The notes: a model not told the origin generated them from the letters alone. Positions 1 to 9,025 are shown, counted from the stretch's first letter. The stretch is DNA of 64,000 nucleotides from Agapetus fuscipes (GCA_951799405.1 OX637362.1:10030493-10094492); one strand, 5' to 3'. Program-made: numbers and translations.

Positions 1-801
1 ATGGAGTCCACCAGAATATCCCCCAAAGACGGCCTTCACGACGAGACCGACCAGGGATGCTCAACTCCAACCAGGGTCACTAGAGGGGATGACGACCCTT
101 CGCTGTCGAAGCACAACCTTCCGACCTTCGACGGGAAGACGTCGTGGGAGGAGTATTTGACCCTCTTTGAGACGGCTGCCATGATGGGAGCCTGGAGCCA
201 GCAGAAGAAGGCTTCGGTTCTCAGCCTGTCGCTCCGAGGAGACGCTCTCAGGGTTCTGCAGGCCATACCCCTGGACAACCGTGGTGACTTTGGGCAGCTG
301 AAGCAGCGCTTGGATATGCGCTATGGCCACAAGTGCCTGGAGCAGCTGTACAAGTCGCAGCTGAACACAAGGGTGCAGAAGCCCAACGAGAGCCTCCAGG
401 AGTTTGAAATGGACATCGCCCGCCTGGTACGAGACGCTTACCCGACAGCCTCCGACGACATCTGTGAGAGCTTGGCAGTGGACAAGTTCCTAAATGGATT
501 GCGGGAATGGGAGACGCAACAAGCCGTAAAACTGGCCCATCCCAAGGCTTTGAACGAGGCGCTCAGCCAAGCTCTCGAGTTTGAGGCTGTCAAACAGTCC
601 ATCAGGGGCCACGCCAGGGTTCGTGCAGTCGAGGCAGAGGAGGTCAAGCTACCTACAACCGAGGAGCTAATTGAAAAAGTGCTGGAACGTCTGAGACCTC
701 GAAGACGAGACCCACGCTGCTGGAACTGCGGACAGCTGGGCCACCTTAGCACCAAGTGTCCCAAGCCTCAGAAACCCAGAAAACAGGCTGCGGAAAACTA
801 G
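1..801 (+). CDS. gag: Gag polyprotein of gypsy element
   Basis: Structural protein that assembles the virus-like particle and packages element RNA. The 266-residue frame opens with ATG at base 1; because the window begins there, a start further upstream cannot be excluded. Residues about 38-200 look like a retrotransposon capsid domain (a conserved LPTFDGK-type entry, then helical, Leu/Ala/Glu-rich sequence). A basic stretch near residues 232-238 precedes one CCHC zinc knuckle at C240, C243, H248 and C253 (C-X2-C-X4-H-X4-C) for nucleic-acid binding. The frame overlaps pol, which lies in the -1 frame. The stop codon is at 799-801. Confidence 0.93.
   Translation: MESTRISPKDGLHDETDQGCSTPTRVTRGDDDPSLSKHNLPTFDGKTSWEEYLTLFETAAMMGAWSQQKKASVLSLSLRGDALRVLQAIPLDNRGDFGQLKQRLDMRYGHKCLEQLYKSQLNTRVQKPNESLQEFEMDIARLVRDAYPTASDDICESLAVDKFLNGLREWETQQAVKLAHPKALNEALSQALEFEAVKQSIRGHARVRAVEAEEVKLPTTEELIEKVLERLRPRRRDPRCWNCGQLGHLSTKCPKPQKPRKQAAEN
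750..801 (+). promoter_or_regulatory. gag-pol overlap, predicted -1 frameshift zone
   Basis: The pol frame opens after a TAG at 747-749 and gag stops at 799-801, so any slip must lie in these 52 bases. The pol frame has no ATG here; the first Met codon lies inside the protease. The best slip candidate is GGAAAAC (792-798) beside the gag stop. Its A-site half fits the A-AAC rule but its P-site half does not, so the exact site is uncertain. Confidence 0.6.
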
Positions 802-3800
802 AAAGGGTTAATGGGAAGGGGCAACCGTTGACCCACGCTGGAGAGGCCCTGAAATCTGCTGCTACTGTCGCGACCGTGAGAGGAAAAGCCAGCAGCATTT
901 TTATCAATGGCATAATAGATGGAGTAACTCGTGAACTACTGGTGGACACGGGAGCAACCAGGACAATTCTGAGACGCGACATAGTGGCACGAGGTAAGCA
1001 GATTGCACCAACAAAGTGGTCTCTGCACACCGCCACGGGAGAGTCAGCACAGGTGTATGGGGAGACTATTGCCACCTTCCAAATTGGCAGCACCACTTTT
1101 GATCATCGGACGTTGGTGGCCAACATTGAAGAAGACGTTATATTGGGAATGGACATACTGGACAGATTTGGGTGCAGTTTAAATTTAAAGAAAGGGTCCA
1201 TTAAAATTGGAAATGAAGAAGTCATCCTGCAAAGACGGAAAGAACTGGCTGCACGTGTTATCCTAGCCAAGAATACCGAAGTGAAGGGGCGATCCGAGAT
1301 GATAGTGAGTGCCCGCCTGGATTCCAGTAGTACAAATGACCAAATCTGTATGATAGAACCGGAGAACATGGACAATGTTAACAAAGGAGTCATGGTGGCA
1401 AGAACAGTGATTCGCGCAAAGGAGACCATTCCTGTCAAGATCATGAATGTGAACAGCTACCCAGTTAAAATGAATGAAGGTTTTGTTTTGGGCAGATGTG
1501 AGAGGATAACTTCCATTGTGCAACAGATGACAAACATGTCATGCGAAGGAAACAAATTGTCAACACAATTGGAAGCCCTGGTCCACGACGCTTCCCAAGG
1601 TCTAACCGAGGAAAACAAACGGAGAGTGAGGAGTTTGATCTGCCGCTACCAGAACATTTTCGAGGACTCTAATGGCCGTCTGGGAAGAACCAAGGTAGTG
1701 CGACATAGCATAGACACCGGAGAAGCGAGACCAATAAAACAGGCTCCAAGAAGACTACCCTTTGCAAAGCGGGAAGAAGCTGACAAGATCATCAAAGACA
1801 TGAGCAAGGATGGCATCATAGAACCATCAAGTAGCCCTTGGACATCCCCGGTGGTACTGGTGAAAAAGAAGGATGGTACCACGAGATTTTGTGTGGACTA
1901 CAGACTGCTCAACGATATTACGAAAAAGGATAGTTACCCTCTGCCAAGGATTGACGACACCTTGGACACATTGGCAGGATGCACCATTTTTTCCACATTG
2001 GACCTGAAAAGTGGCTACTGGCAAGTTGAATTGGATGCCAAAGATAAGGAGAAAACTGCATTCTCGACTGGATCTGGACTTTGGCAGTTCACCGTGATGC
2101 CATTTGGCTTATGCAATGCCCCCGCCACGTTTGAAAGGCTGATGGAGAATGTGCTGCGAGGACTGTCATGGGAAACCTGCCTGGTATACTTGGATGACAT
2201 AATCATCCTGGGAAAGGACTTCAACCATCAGTTGAGAAATCTGGAGCAAGTTTTCGGGCGACTACAAGACGCTGGACTGAAGCTCAACCCGAAAAAGTGT
2301 AACCTGTTCAAGAAACAAGTAAATTACCTGGGACACATAGTTTCTCAACGTGGAGTTGAAGTTGACCCTGCCAAAATCAAGGCAGTAAGAGACTGGCCCG
2401 TGCTGAAGGACAAACATGAAACTAGGAGTTTCCTGGGGCTGTGCACTTATTACAGGAGGTTTGTGCCAAGATTTGCGGACATTGCAAAACCGCTCACCAA
2501 GCTTACGGAAGAAAACACTCGCTTCCATTGGAGTGATTCCTGCGCACAAGCATTTGAAGAGCTTAAGGGAAGATTAACAAGTGCCCCCATCTTGAGCTAC
2601 CCACGAAAAGATGGAAAGTTCATCCTGGATACCGACGCTAGTAATGTGGGGATAGGAGGCGTCCTTTCCCAAATACAGGATGGGCATGAGACTGTTCTGG
2701 GTTACTTCAGTAAAGTGCTTTCCAAGCCAGAACGAAATTATTGCGTGACCAGACGAGAGCTTCTTGCCGTGATAAAATCAGTGGAACACTTCCGGAAATA
2801 CTTGTACGGGAGAAAATTCACACTACGGACTGATCATGCTGCACTGGTTTGGCTTCTGAAATTCAAAAACCCAGAAGGGCAAGTGGCTAGATGGATTGAA
2901 AGGCTCCAGGAGTATGACTATGACTCCGAACATAGACCTGGCACGCTTCATCGAAATGCGGATGCATTATCCAGACGACCATGCGCCAGTGACTGCAAAC
3001 ATTGCAGCAAGATGGAGGACAAGGTAGCAATTGTCCAAAGGACGACCACCGAAGATGAGGACTGGCAAGATGAAAAATTGGCGCAAGACCAACTGAATGA
3101 TCCGGACTTGAAGTATGTGATGGAATGGGCGCGAGAAGGAGAAAGGCCAACCTGGGAAAAACTCGCCCCCTTATCACCAACTGTCAAGGCTTATTGGGCT
3201 CAATGGGGATCCATAGTGATAGAAGGAGGGTTTCTGAAACGAAAGATCGAGAAGGAAGACGGCACACTTAGAAGAAAGCAAACCCTCGTTCCGAGGAGCC
3301 GAGTACCGGAAATCCTTGGACTGCTGCATGGAGGAACTTCTGGAGGACATCTAGGCGTTAAGAAGACGCTGGAGAAAGTGAAAGAGCGATTTTACTGGAT
3401 CAACTGCAGCGAAGACGTCAAAGATTGGTGTCGAAAATGTGTAACCTGTGCAACGGCCAATGGACCGCAAAGGAAAAGGCGAGCACCAATGCGTCAGTAC
3501 AATGTTGGCAGCCCCTTTGAAAGAATCGCCATCGACATAGCTGGCCCATTTCCTACAACTGAGAAGGGTAACAAGTACATCATGGTGGTGATGGATTACT
3601 TCAGCAAGTGGGTGGAAGCTTACTCAATCCCTAACCAAGAGGCCGTAACCGTGACTGAAGTTCTAGTTACCGAATTTATCAGCAGGTTTGGCGTACCCCT
3701 GGAATTACATTCTGATCAGGGAAGGAACTTTGAAGCTGCTATCTTCCAGCAAATGTGTGAGCGGCTAGGGATCTACAAGACCAGGACCACTGCGCTACAT

Positions 3801-5018
3801 CCACAGTCTGATGGAATGGTGGAAAGGATGAACCGTACCGTGGGGAGGTACTTAGCCAAAGTAGTGTCCAGCCATCAGCGGGACTGGGACCGACATCTGC
3901 CTTTGTTCTTATTGGCTTACCGGTCGGCTGTTCAGGAAACGACGAAGAAGACTCCCAGCAGCATACTGTTTGGGCGAGAAATGCGACTTCCTTGTGATCT
4001 CAAATTTGGCTGCAAACCAGGTGAAGACCTAGCCGGAGAAGACTATGTGACAGACCTTCGCAGGAGGCTGGATGACATCCATGATCAGGTCCGCATGAAC
4101 ATCGGGGAAGCCAGCGATCAAATGAAGGAGCGCTATGACACCAGAGCTGACAGCATGGGGTACAAAGCTGGTGACTGGGTGTGGCTTTTTGACCCCAAGA
4201 GGCGCCAAGGATACTGTCCGAAACTTCAACGTTCCTGGGACGGGCCGTACGAGATCTTGGAGCGCATCAACGATGTGGTCTACCGCATAAAAAAGAGACC
4301 AAACGGAAAACCAAGGGTCGTGCACTACAATCGCCTCTCACCATACCTAGGCGATAATGATGACCAACCAGCAAAAAAAATACGACAGTGCGTCGCATCC
4401 GAAAGATCACCAGCCTTTGAGACGTTTTGGGAGAACGCGAAGGCAGGGCAGAAGTTTCGCCATGGAGTGACCACAGAAGTCCACAAGGACTTATTTGAGG
4501 TCACTAGGGACCACACACTGGCATGCAGTGTACCGGAAGATCTAGATATGTCTAGAGGAATTGCACGGGTCTTCCGATACAAATTCGGAGAACCGCAACC
4601 CTCGAGCAGCCCGCAAGGAAGAGCTCTGAGACTACCGAAGGGGCGTCAACAAGCATACTGCCTGGTTGTCCCGGATTCCAGCAACCTGGAAGAGGACTAC
4701 AAGGCATTGTGGGACGGCCTTGTTGAGCTGCGTGACTACATGTTGGAGGATCAGCAGGCGCGTCTGGCAATACCGAAGATGGGTGGCGGCCGCGCTAATC
4801 GAGACTGGCGGATAATCCGGAGTATGATTGAAGCAGTGTTCTCGGGAGTCGGCATCAGCGTCATGGTGTGCTGCGAGCAAGCGCAGCCGAGAGCCAGTGG
4901 GGAGAAATCCGTGGACTGCCACTTCTTCCTGACCACAGGGTGTCGACGTGAATCAGCATGCCCCTACCTACACAGAGTCAAGACTGTTCCGGGACGAAAC
5001 AGTCTAGGTGGGGGGTAG
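750..5018 (+). CDS. pol: Pol polyprotein with C-terminal macrodomain and CCCH zinc finger
   Basis: Replication polyprotein, about 1,420 residues numbered from the GTG at 756; it probably has no start of its own and is made by -1 frameshifting. Domains in order: aspartic protease with DTGA at 64-67; reverse transcriptase with YLDD at 478-481; RNase H with D627, E668, D693 and D736; integrase zinc domain with H858, H865, C892 and C895; integrase core D927, D987, E1023 (D,D35E spacing intact); GPY/F motif at 1163-1165. Gypsy Pol usually ends soon after this or has a chromodomain. Here about 250 more residues follow: a charged linker, a macrodomain at about 1243-1372 and a C-X7-C-X5-C-X3-H finger at 1388-1406. 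All catalytic motifs of the replication enzymes are present. Confidence 0.95.
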   Translation, partial: HQVSQASETQKTGCGKLERVNGKGQPLTHAGEALKSAATVATVRGKASSIFINGIIDGVTRELLVDTGATRTILRRDIVARGKQIAPTKWSLHTATGESAQVYGETIATFQIGSTTFDHRTLVANIEEDVILGMDILDRFGCSLNLKKGSIKIGNEEVILQRRKELAARVILAKNTEVKGRSEMIVSARLDSSSTNDQICMIEPENMDNVNKGVMVARTVIRAKETIPVKIMNVNSYPVKMNEGFVLGRCERITSIVQQMTNMSCEGNKLSTQLEALVHDASQGLTEENKRRVRSLICRYQNIFEDSNGRLGRTKVVRHSIDTGEARPIKQAPRRLPFAKREEADKIIKDMSKDGIIEPSSSPWTSPVVLVKKKDGTTRFCVDYRLLNDITKKDSYPLPRIDDTLDTLAGCTIFSTLDLKSGYWQVELDAKDKEKTAFSTGSGLWQFTVMPFGLCNAPATFERLMENVLRGLSWETCLVYLDDIIILGKDFNHQLRNLEQVFGRLQDAGLKLNPKKCNLFKKQVNYLGHIVSQRGVEVDPAKIKAVRDWPVLKDKHETRSFLGLCTYYRRFVPRFADIAKPLTKLTEENTRFHWSDSCAQAFEELKGRLTSAPILSYPRKDGKFILDTDASNVGIGGVLSQIQDGHETVLGYFSKVLSKPERNYCVTRRELLAVIKSVEHFRKYLYGRKFTLRTDHAALVWLLKFKNPEGQVARWIERLQEYDYDSEHRPGTLHRNADALSRRPCASDCKHCSKMEDKVAIVQRTTTEDEDWQDEKLAQDQLNDPDLKYVMEWAREGERPTWEKLAPLSPTVKAYWAQWGSIVIEGGFLKRKIEKEDGTLRRKQTLVPRSRVPEILGLLHGGTSGGHLGVKKTLEKVKERFYWINCSEDVKDWCRKCVTCATANGPQRKRRAPMRQYNVGSPFERIAIDIAGPFPTTEKGNKYIMVVMDYFSKWVEAYSIPNQEAVTVTEVLVTEFISRFGVPLELHSDQGRNFEAAIFQQMCERLGIYKTRTTALHPQSDGMVERMNRTVGRYLAKVVSSHQRDWDRHLPLFLLAYRSAVQETTKKTPSSILFGREMRLPCDLKFGCKPGEDLAGEDYVTDLRRRLDDIHDQVRMNIGEASDQMKERYDTRADSMGYKAGDWVWLFDPKRRQGYCPKLQRSWDGPYEILERINDVVYRIKKRPNGKPRVVHYNRLSPYLGDNDDQPAKKIRQCVASERSPAFETFWENAKAGQKFRHGVTTEVHKDLFEVTRDHTLACSVPEDLDMSRGIARVFRYKFGEPQPSSSPQGRALRLPKGRQQAYCLVVPDSSNLEEDYKALWDGLVELRDYMLEDQQARLAIPKMGGGRANRDWRIIRSMIEAVFSGVGISVMVCCEQAQPRASGEKSVDCHFFLTTGCRRESACPYLHRVKTVPGRNSLGGG
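4482..4871 (+). other. Macrodomain (OARD1/TARG1-like) within Pol
   Basis: Residues 1243-1372 of Pol show the macrodomain outline: a DLF start, an alternating strand, the ADP-ribose loop MSRGIA at 1265-1270 followed by a basic-aromatic helix ending in KFG, a strand around Y1303-V1305, a helix, then PKMGGG at 1340-1345, W1351, a helix and a final strand. By hand alignment the closest pattern I know is human OARD1/TARG1, which binds ADP-ribose and removes it from acidic side chains. The positions matching its catalytic Lys84 and Asp125 appear to be P1306 and A1347. Binding without hydrolysis is therefore more likely than catalysis. The fold call is fairly firm; the family and residue matches are inference from memory. 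Confidence 0.75.
4917..4973 (+). other. CCCH zinc finger at Pol C-terminus
   Basis: C1388, C1396, C1402 and H1406 fit C-X7-C-X5-C-X3-H, within the spacing of RNA-binding CCCH fingers, with aromatic and basic residues around them. It ends about 15 residues before the stop codon. A role in RNA binding is inferred from the class. A single finger can arise by chance, but the exact spacing makes this unlikely. Confidence 0.65.
5006..5018 (+). promoter_or_regulatory. Polypurine tract of gypsy element
   Basis: A purine-rich run (AGGTGGGGGGTAG) lies directly against the LTR's TG and would prime plus-strand DNA synthesis. It also encodes the last residues and the stop codon of Pol. Confidence 0.75.
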
Positions 5019-5373
5019 TGTTATGTAAATATAAATATTGAAATAAGTATGGGTAGTTATAGTGTTATGTAAATATAAATATTGAAATAAGTATGGGTAG
5101 TTATAGTTATAAGAATCCTCAAAAGTATTGGTAGGTAAGATCGATAATTATGTATAAGTGTAGAATTCTCTAGGCTAAGTAGGTATTTGTTATAATTATA
5201 GGAATACTGTATTGCATTGGTAGGTAGGATTTTGGTTGTGTCTAGGTAGTACGTGAAACATCGAGAAGTAATAATTACTCTGGAACCGTCTGGCGACTTT
5301 AGTTCTAGATCATACTGCTCTACAGAGTATAAAGGTGCGAATGGCCTGCAGAGCGGGCCAGTATCATAGCGAC

Positions 5374-5403
5374 TATAAAACACATCGAAGCCATCTGATC
5401 AGT
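5374..5403 (+). promoter_or_regulatory. LTR core promoter
   Basis: TATAAAA at 5374-5380 is followed by a TCAGT initiator at 5399-5403, so transcription would start at A5401, 27 bases after the TATA box. That is standard arthropod spacing. A second TATAAAG at 5328-5334 lacks a placed initiator. Confidence 0.55.
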
Positions 5404-5443
5404 GAACCGAAACCAAGTAGAATAATCGAGAAAGTAGTGTGAA

Positions 5444-5471
5444 AATAAATTTTGTAACTGTGTAAAATAAA
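5444..5471 (+). terminator. LTR polyadenylation signals
   Basis: AATAAA occurs at 5444-5449 and 5466-5471, with GT-rich sequence between and after. They lie downstream of the predicted start, as needed for a 3' LTR end signal. Confidence 0.5.
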
Positions 5472-5536
5472 TAACTATTGAAGAAGACCTGTGTATTTTT
5501 AATTTGGAAAGACAATTGAACCCTAATTTCGTAACA

Positions 5537-5872
5537 ATATCAAAATGAATGTCAAAAATGTTTGTGTCACCTGAGTTGCGTACATCAGTTTTTTCTGTGC
5601 AAGAATCTGAAAAAATATTTTAAATTGTTAGGTTTAGGTTGGAATTACGGTCGTTCGACATATTAACAATAATTATAACTACACAGTTAAAATTTACTAA
5701 TCGGATATTAGACGATCCGTTATAAGAGAATTATCATTTTTCTTGACGTTTTATTAGCGACGCAGCTATCGTCTTCAGGAGACACCCTCACTGCACGACG
5801 TCTGAGGTTCATCCTCAGATTAATTAATTTGAACTGTGTAGTATTAATTATTGCAAAAAAAATATGCATTGT
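5537..5872. other. AT-rich stretch, no gene seen
   Basis: No coding or RNA gene recognised. A decayed hammerhead-like hairpin of the type listed at 12699 may lie at 5755-5820 on the minus strand. Confidence 0.5.
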
Positions 5873-6505
5873 TGTTATGTTAAGATTGAAAGGTATCTCC
5901 AGGATACTTACATCCGGCTAGCTCTCATCAGCATCACTCTCAGGGCGTGGGGTTCTTTCTTTGGTATTGCTTACTTATATCTTGGGAAGGTTGTATAGTT
6001 AAAAGATAAGTTTAACATGAACAAATAAGGGTTTATTTACTTTACTAATATGGGGAAAAAGGGAAAATAAGGGAATGACCAGACCTACAGGTTGTCACCA
6101 GAACACTCCCTATTCCGTTGGCTGGAGTTCTAAACGGAAGGCCTGGGGCAGCGCCCCAGGCTAGCGGCGGTTTACGAGGCGGACGCCTCCGAGCGTGGGA
6201 GCCCCTGAGTGTGCGCTCCTATGCACTATGTCTCTGGTCCACAAGGCGGGTGCCTTGCTGGCAGGAAATCCAAGTAGATGGGGAGGAGGGAGCTCCATTG
6301 TAGTGCCCCCTCTTGCACCGCTTGGTGCTTGGTCGCTGACGTCTTAATCGGCTGACATCTTGCCGGGAACTAACGAACGACGGCCTGATTAGTTCACACG
6401 GTGCAGTTCGGCCACTTCCGTGACCGTTCGGCTCCGTTCGGCCCACAAACACACACTGCACACTTCGGGATTGTTTTTTATGTGTTATTTTAAAATAACA
6501 TAACA
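5873..6505 (-). repeat. Solo LTR, family Y, with TTGT target duplication
   Basis: Termini are TGTTATGTTA and TAACATAACA, a perfect 10-bp inverted repeat with TG...CA ends. The flanks are TTGT at 5869-5872 and TTGT at 6506-6509, a 4-bp target duplication typical of Ty3/gypsy integration. The centre is GC-rich, unlike its surroundings. The strand comes from an AATAAA near the 3' end of the related copy at 56843. No internal coding region remains. Confidence 0.8.
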
Positions 6506-6509
6506 TTGT

Positions 6510-7174
6510 AAAGTTTGCAATTTACGTTTTTTTTCAGTTTTTTAAAAAAATTCTCAGTTTGACCTCTACGGTAATACGTGCTTTTTTAAAATGTACCTAC
6601 GAGTACAGATAAATAAGTAATTCCTGATTTTGGTTCATGTAGTTACCAGAAAGTCATACCTCTAATTTTATTTTACCCCTTATTTTTTTCCGCGTGCAGT
6701 ATAAAGCTTAAGTACATAGGCACACCCACTTTTCTTATCTCCCTCCTTTTCCTTGTTCCCTTTTAATTAACATCCTGTTTCTCCTCCACATAGTGACGTC
6801 ATACATGCTTCAATGTCGGGTGTTTTTTTTATCCTTTAATTAAAAAAAATGAACACCCTTTGATGTTTAAGCACGCAGTTTTTTCAATAAATAAAAAATG
6901 TAAATGCTTGTACAGAAAAAAACGTAAATCACTCAAATGCAAATAAAAAAAAAACTTTTTAGATTTAATATTTTGATTACATTTGACTTAATATGGATGA
7001 TTGATTTGTTTTTTTTTTTTTAAAAACAAATTAATAAACATAAATTTTCACAGTGTTAATGCACAAACCATAAAAAAATATAATATGGATGAAGTTACAC
7101 AAATAAACAAATCAATAATTGTATATTGAACGATTGAAAGTATTTTCATGGTAAATTTTATAGAATTAGTGAGG
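6510..7174. other. AT-rich stretch, no gene seen
   Basis: A/T homopolymer runs only. A short piece near 7035-7070 resembles the outer end of the palindromic elements at 12585 and 61025. Confidence 0.5.
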
Positions 7175-7300
7175 TTTTCTTTATTTGTATGCACACGTAC
7201 AGAATGTGTAGGCGTGAACCTACATGTGCCTGTCTGTAGGCATGCATCTCATATGAGCCTTAAATGTTAACATATCTTTGCAGCTTAGATTGTAGATTAT
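7175..7300 (+). repeat. R250, 3' half only
   Basis: Contains the GCATGCATCTCATATGAG-like and ATATCTTTGCAGCTTAGATT end blocks; the 5' half is absent. Confidence 0.7.
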
Positions 7301-7411
7301 AAATAGATAGAAAACAAGATGAATCTTTTTTCTATTGAAACACTTTTTACTTTCACTAAATTCATTAATATCCTAACGTTTTCGATCATCCACGATCATC
7401 GTAAGCTATTA

Positions 7412-7640
7412 ATTTTTTTTTTTTTTTAAATAGATTTTTGGAAAGGAATGCAATCCACCAACCTATTTTTCCTGGGCAGTTGTCTTCATGCGAAACCTGA
7501 AGCTTGTGTGCATGCAATGGCATCTGCTGAATCAGGGTCGAAGCTATGGTCAAGTGGGCTAGACGCAAGATTCGAACCAACTTTATTCGGTTCCAAATGC
7601 GCCTCTACCCCTCAGCCATAACACCGACTGTTTGTTTGAC
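7412..7640 (-). repeat. SINE-C, tRNA-derived
   Basis: The minus strand has an A-box-like TGGCTGAGGGGTAGAG and a B-box GGTTCGAATCT, the pol III promoter of a tRNA head, followed by a tRNA-unrelated body and an A-rich end near 7412-7430. Confidence 0.65.
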
Positions 7641-7854
7641 TGAATATTTATAAATTTTGAAAAAATATATTCCGACACGTTCATGATTTGTTTTAGAGGT
7701 ATTAAATGAGATTTGCTCAAAGCCTCTACGTACCTAACCTGTATCTGTATCTGTCAGATATTATGAATACTGTATTTGTCAGAAGGACACACAGAAAATA
7801 GATTTATACAAAGCTTCATATTGTTAGAAATATGCAAGATATTAGTAGTTCTTC

Positions 7855-8075
7855 TTCTTCGTGTCAGCTTCACACCGTATTGGCCCAGTAACGAGCAATG
7901 TCTACAGCTCTTTGGTTTCCCGCAAAGAGATCATCCATGGAGCAGCTTGTCGGACAGGAAGGACAACACCGCAGGTGCTCCATTGTTTGCTGAGCTCCAC
8001 ACTCACAGAGTGTAGAGTCCTCCCGTCCCAGAAATCCCCAGGTCAGCATGTTGGCCCGGGCTCTTCCATTTAGTA
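7855..8075 (-). pseudogene. LINE reverse transcriptase C-terminal fragment
   Basis: The minus-strand translation contains a C-X-C-G, Q-T-M-E-H-L, C-C-P pattern followed by YWA, as at the C-terminus of many insect non-LTR retrotransposons. It is followed by a GAA-rich tail at 7850-7860. Only the 3' end is present. Confidence 0.6.
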
Positions 8076-8397
8076 GTTGTGTTTGGGTTTTCTGTGTTGG
8101 TTTGATAGAAAGTCAATGGAATCTCTAAAAGTGAGCAGAAACTTAGGTATAAGTAGGTACTTGATAATATTTAGAGATTAATTAAATGTTTAATCGAATA
8201 TTCTGGTGAAATCTATCAAGGTGGTATGTAAAGATTCTCTATGCTTCGAGAATGATCTTTGTTTGGGATTTTTGAGAGTAAAAAATAACATTGACACAAA
8301 CATTTATATATTCGTAGGTAAATTCAATACATAATTATAATGTATGTAGGGGAATTTAAGCTAATGAATCTCAATCCGAATTGCCTATGGCATTCTT
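8076..8397. other. No gene seen
   Basis: Unremarkable AT-rich sequence between a LINE tail and a SINE. Confidence 0.4.
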
Positions 8398-8838
8398 GTT
8401 GTTATTGTTACAATAATAATAATAATATTAGGATGATTTATTTGGTGAGCGCTGTTTTTGAGTGTATCACACCTCAAGAGCCCTCTGTGAGCTTGGTCGT
8501 CGCTGTAGAAAGCGCCAATGCTCAAGCAAGACCCAGTGGTTGTAAGGTTGGATGAACCTTTCAGTGACCGGTCTTTGGTAAAGGTTTATGAATTTTTCAA
8601 CCCAGCGAAGAACACATTTGGAAATATAAATAGTATAGATTTGTTCTCCGCCGAGATCCGAATCCACAACCTTCCATTTACGAGTCCGATTGTTGCCACT
8701 GGACAACGGACCGGTCCAAGATGCCAACCACACGCGGTGTACTTGAGCGGTTACCCATCCAAGTAGCATCCGCGCTCAATGTTGATTAACTTCGGTGATC
8801 TGATGGGAACAGGTGCTTTCAACATGGTAACGTCGGTA
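8398..8838 (-). repeat. SINE-A with 5S rRNA-like head (5S-tRNA composite)
   Basis: Read on the minus strand: a 5S rRNA-like block at 8838-8723 that includes GATCACCGAAGTTAA and GGATGGGTAACCGC (5S box C) and ends in GTTGGC; then a tRNA-like unit with an A-box at 8706-8696 and a B-box at 8665-8655; then the SINE-A body; then an AATAAT tail at 8398-8425. Order and spacing suggest one composite SINE, not two chance insertions. Confidence 0.7.
8723..8838 (-). pseudogene. 5S rRNA-derived sequence
   Basis: Matches almost the whole length of an animal 5S rRNA by eye, including the box A/IE region and box C, with several substitutions (for example GATGCTACTTGG where a gene normally has GTTAGTACTTGG). 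It is divergent and fused to a SINE, so it is treated as a SINE head and not a working 5S gene. Confidence 0.7.
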
Positions 8839-9025
8839 CAGACTTTGATAAAGGCTAAAAACATAACAGCATATTATATTGGTCAGAAAGATCTACAGAA
8901 AATGGATGCTCATGCAAAGCTTTATATTTTTATCAGTAGCGGAAAACCTTTCCGTAAAGTTGACGGTTGTTGGACTTATATGTTTAATCTGAAACCTAAT
9001 TGGCACAAACCCAGCTAGTCTTGTC

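Larger units (their letters stand above)
1..5536 (+). mobile_element. Ty3/gypsy LTR retrotransposon, 5' LTR outside window
   Basis: The order gag, protease, reverse transcriptase, RNase H, integrase with GPY/F motif, then LTR is that of Ty3/gypsy (Metaviridae). The internal region starts at or before base 1, so the 5' LTR and primer-binding site cannot be seen. Both reading frames are uninterrupted, which suggests a recent insertion. There is no env-like frame; instead Pol has a long C-terminal extension with a macrodomain and a CCCH zinc finger. The 3' LTR follows the pol stop codon directly. The four bases after it (5537-5540, ATAT) are the expected place for one half of the target duplication. 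Confidence 0.95.
5019..5536 (+). repeat. 3' LTR of gypsy element
   Basis: Starts TGTTATG and ends CGTAACA, a near-perfect short inverted repeat with TG...CA termini. The first 44 bases are exactly duplicated in tandem (5019-5062 and 5063-5106), so the ancestral LTR probably began at 5063. Confidence 0.88.

Noticed and set aside
6118..6303. Open frame in GC-rich sequence
   Set aside because: It lies inside a solo LTR, and the reverse-complement LTR copy at 56892-57128 has a different open frame, so neither is likely to be coding.
8723..8838. Functional 5S rRNA gene
   Set aside because: Several changes in the internal region and direct fusion to a SINE; no T-run terminator at the expected 3' end.
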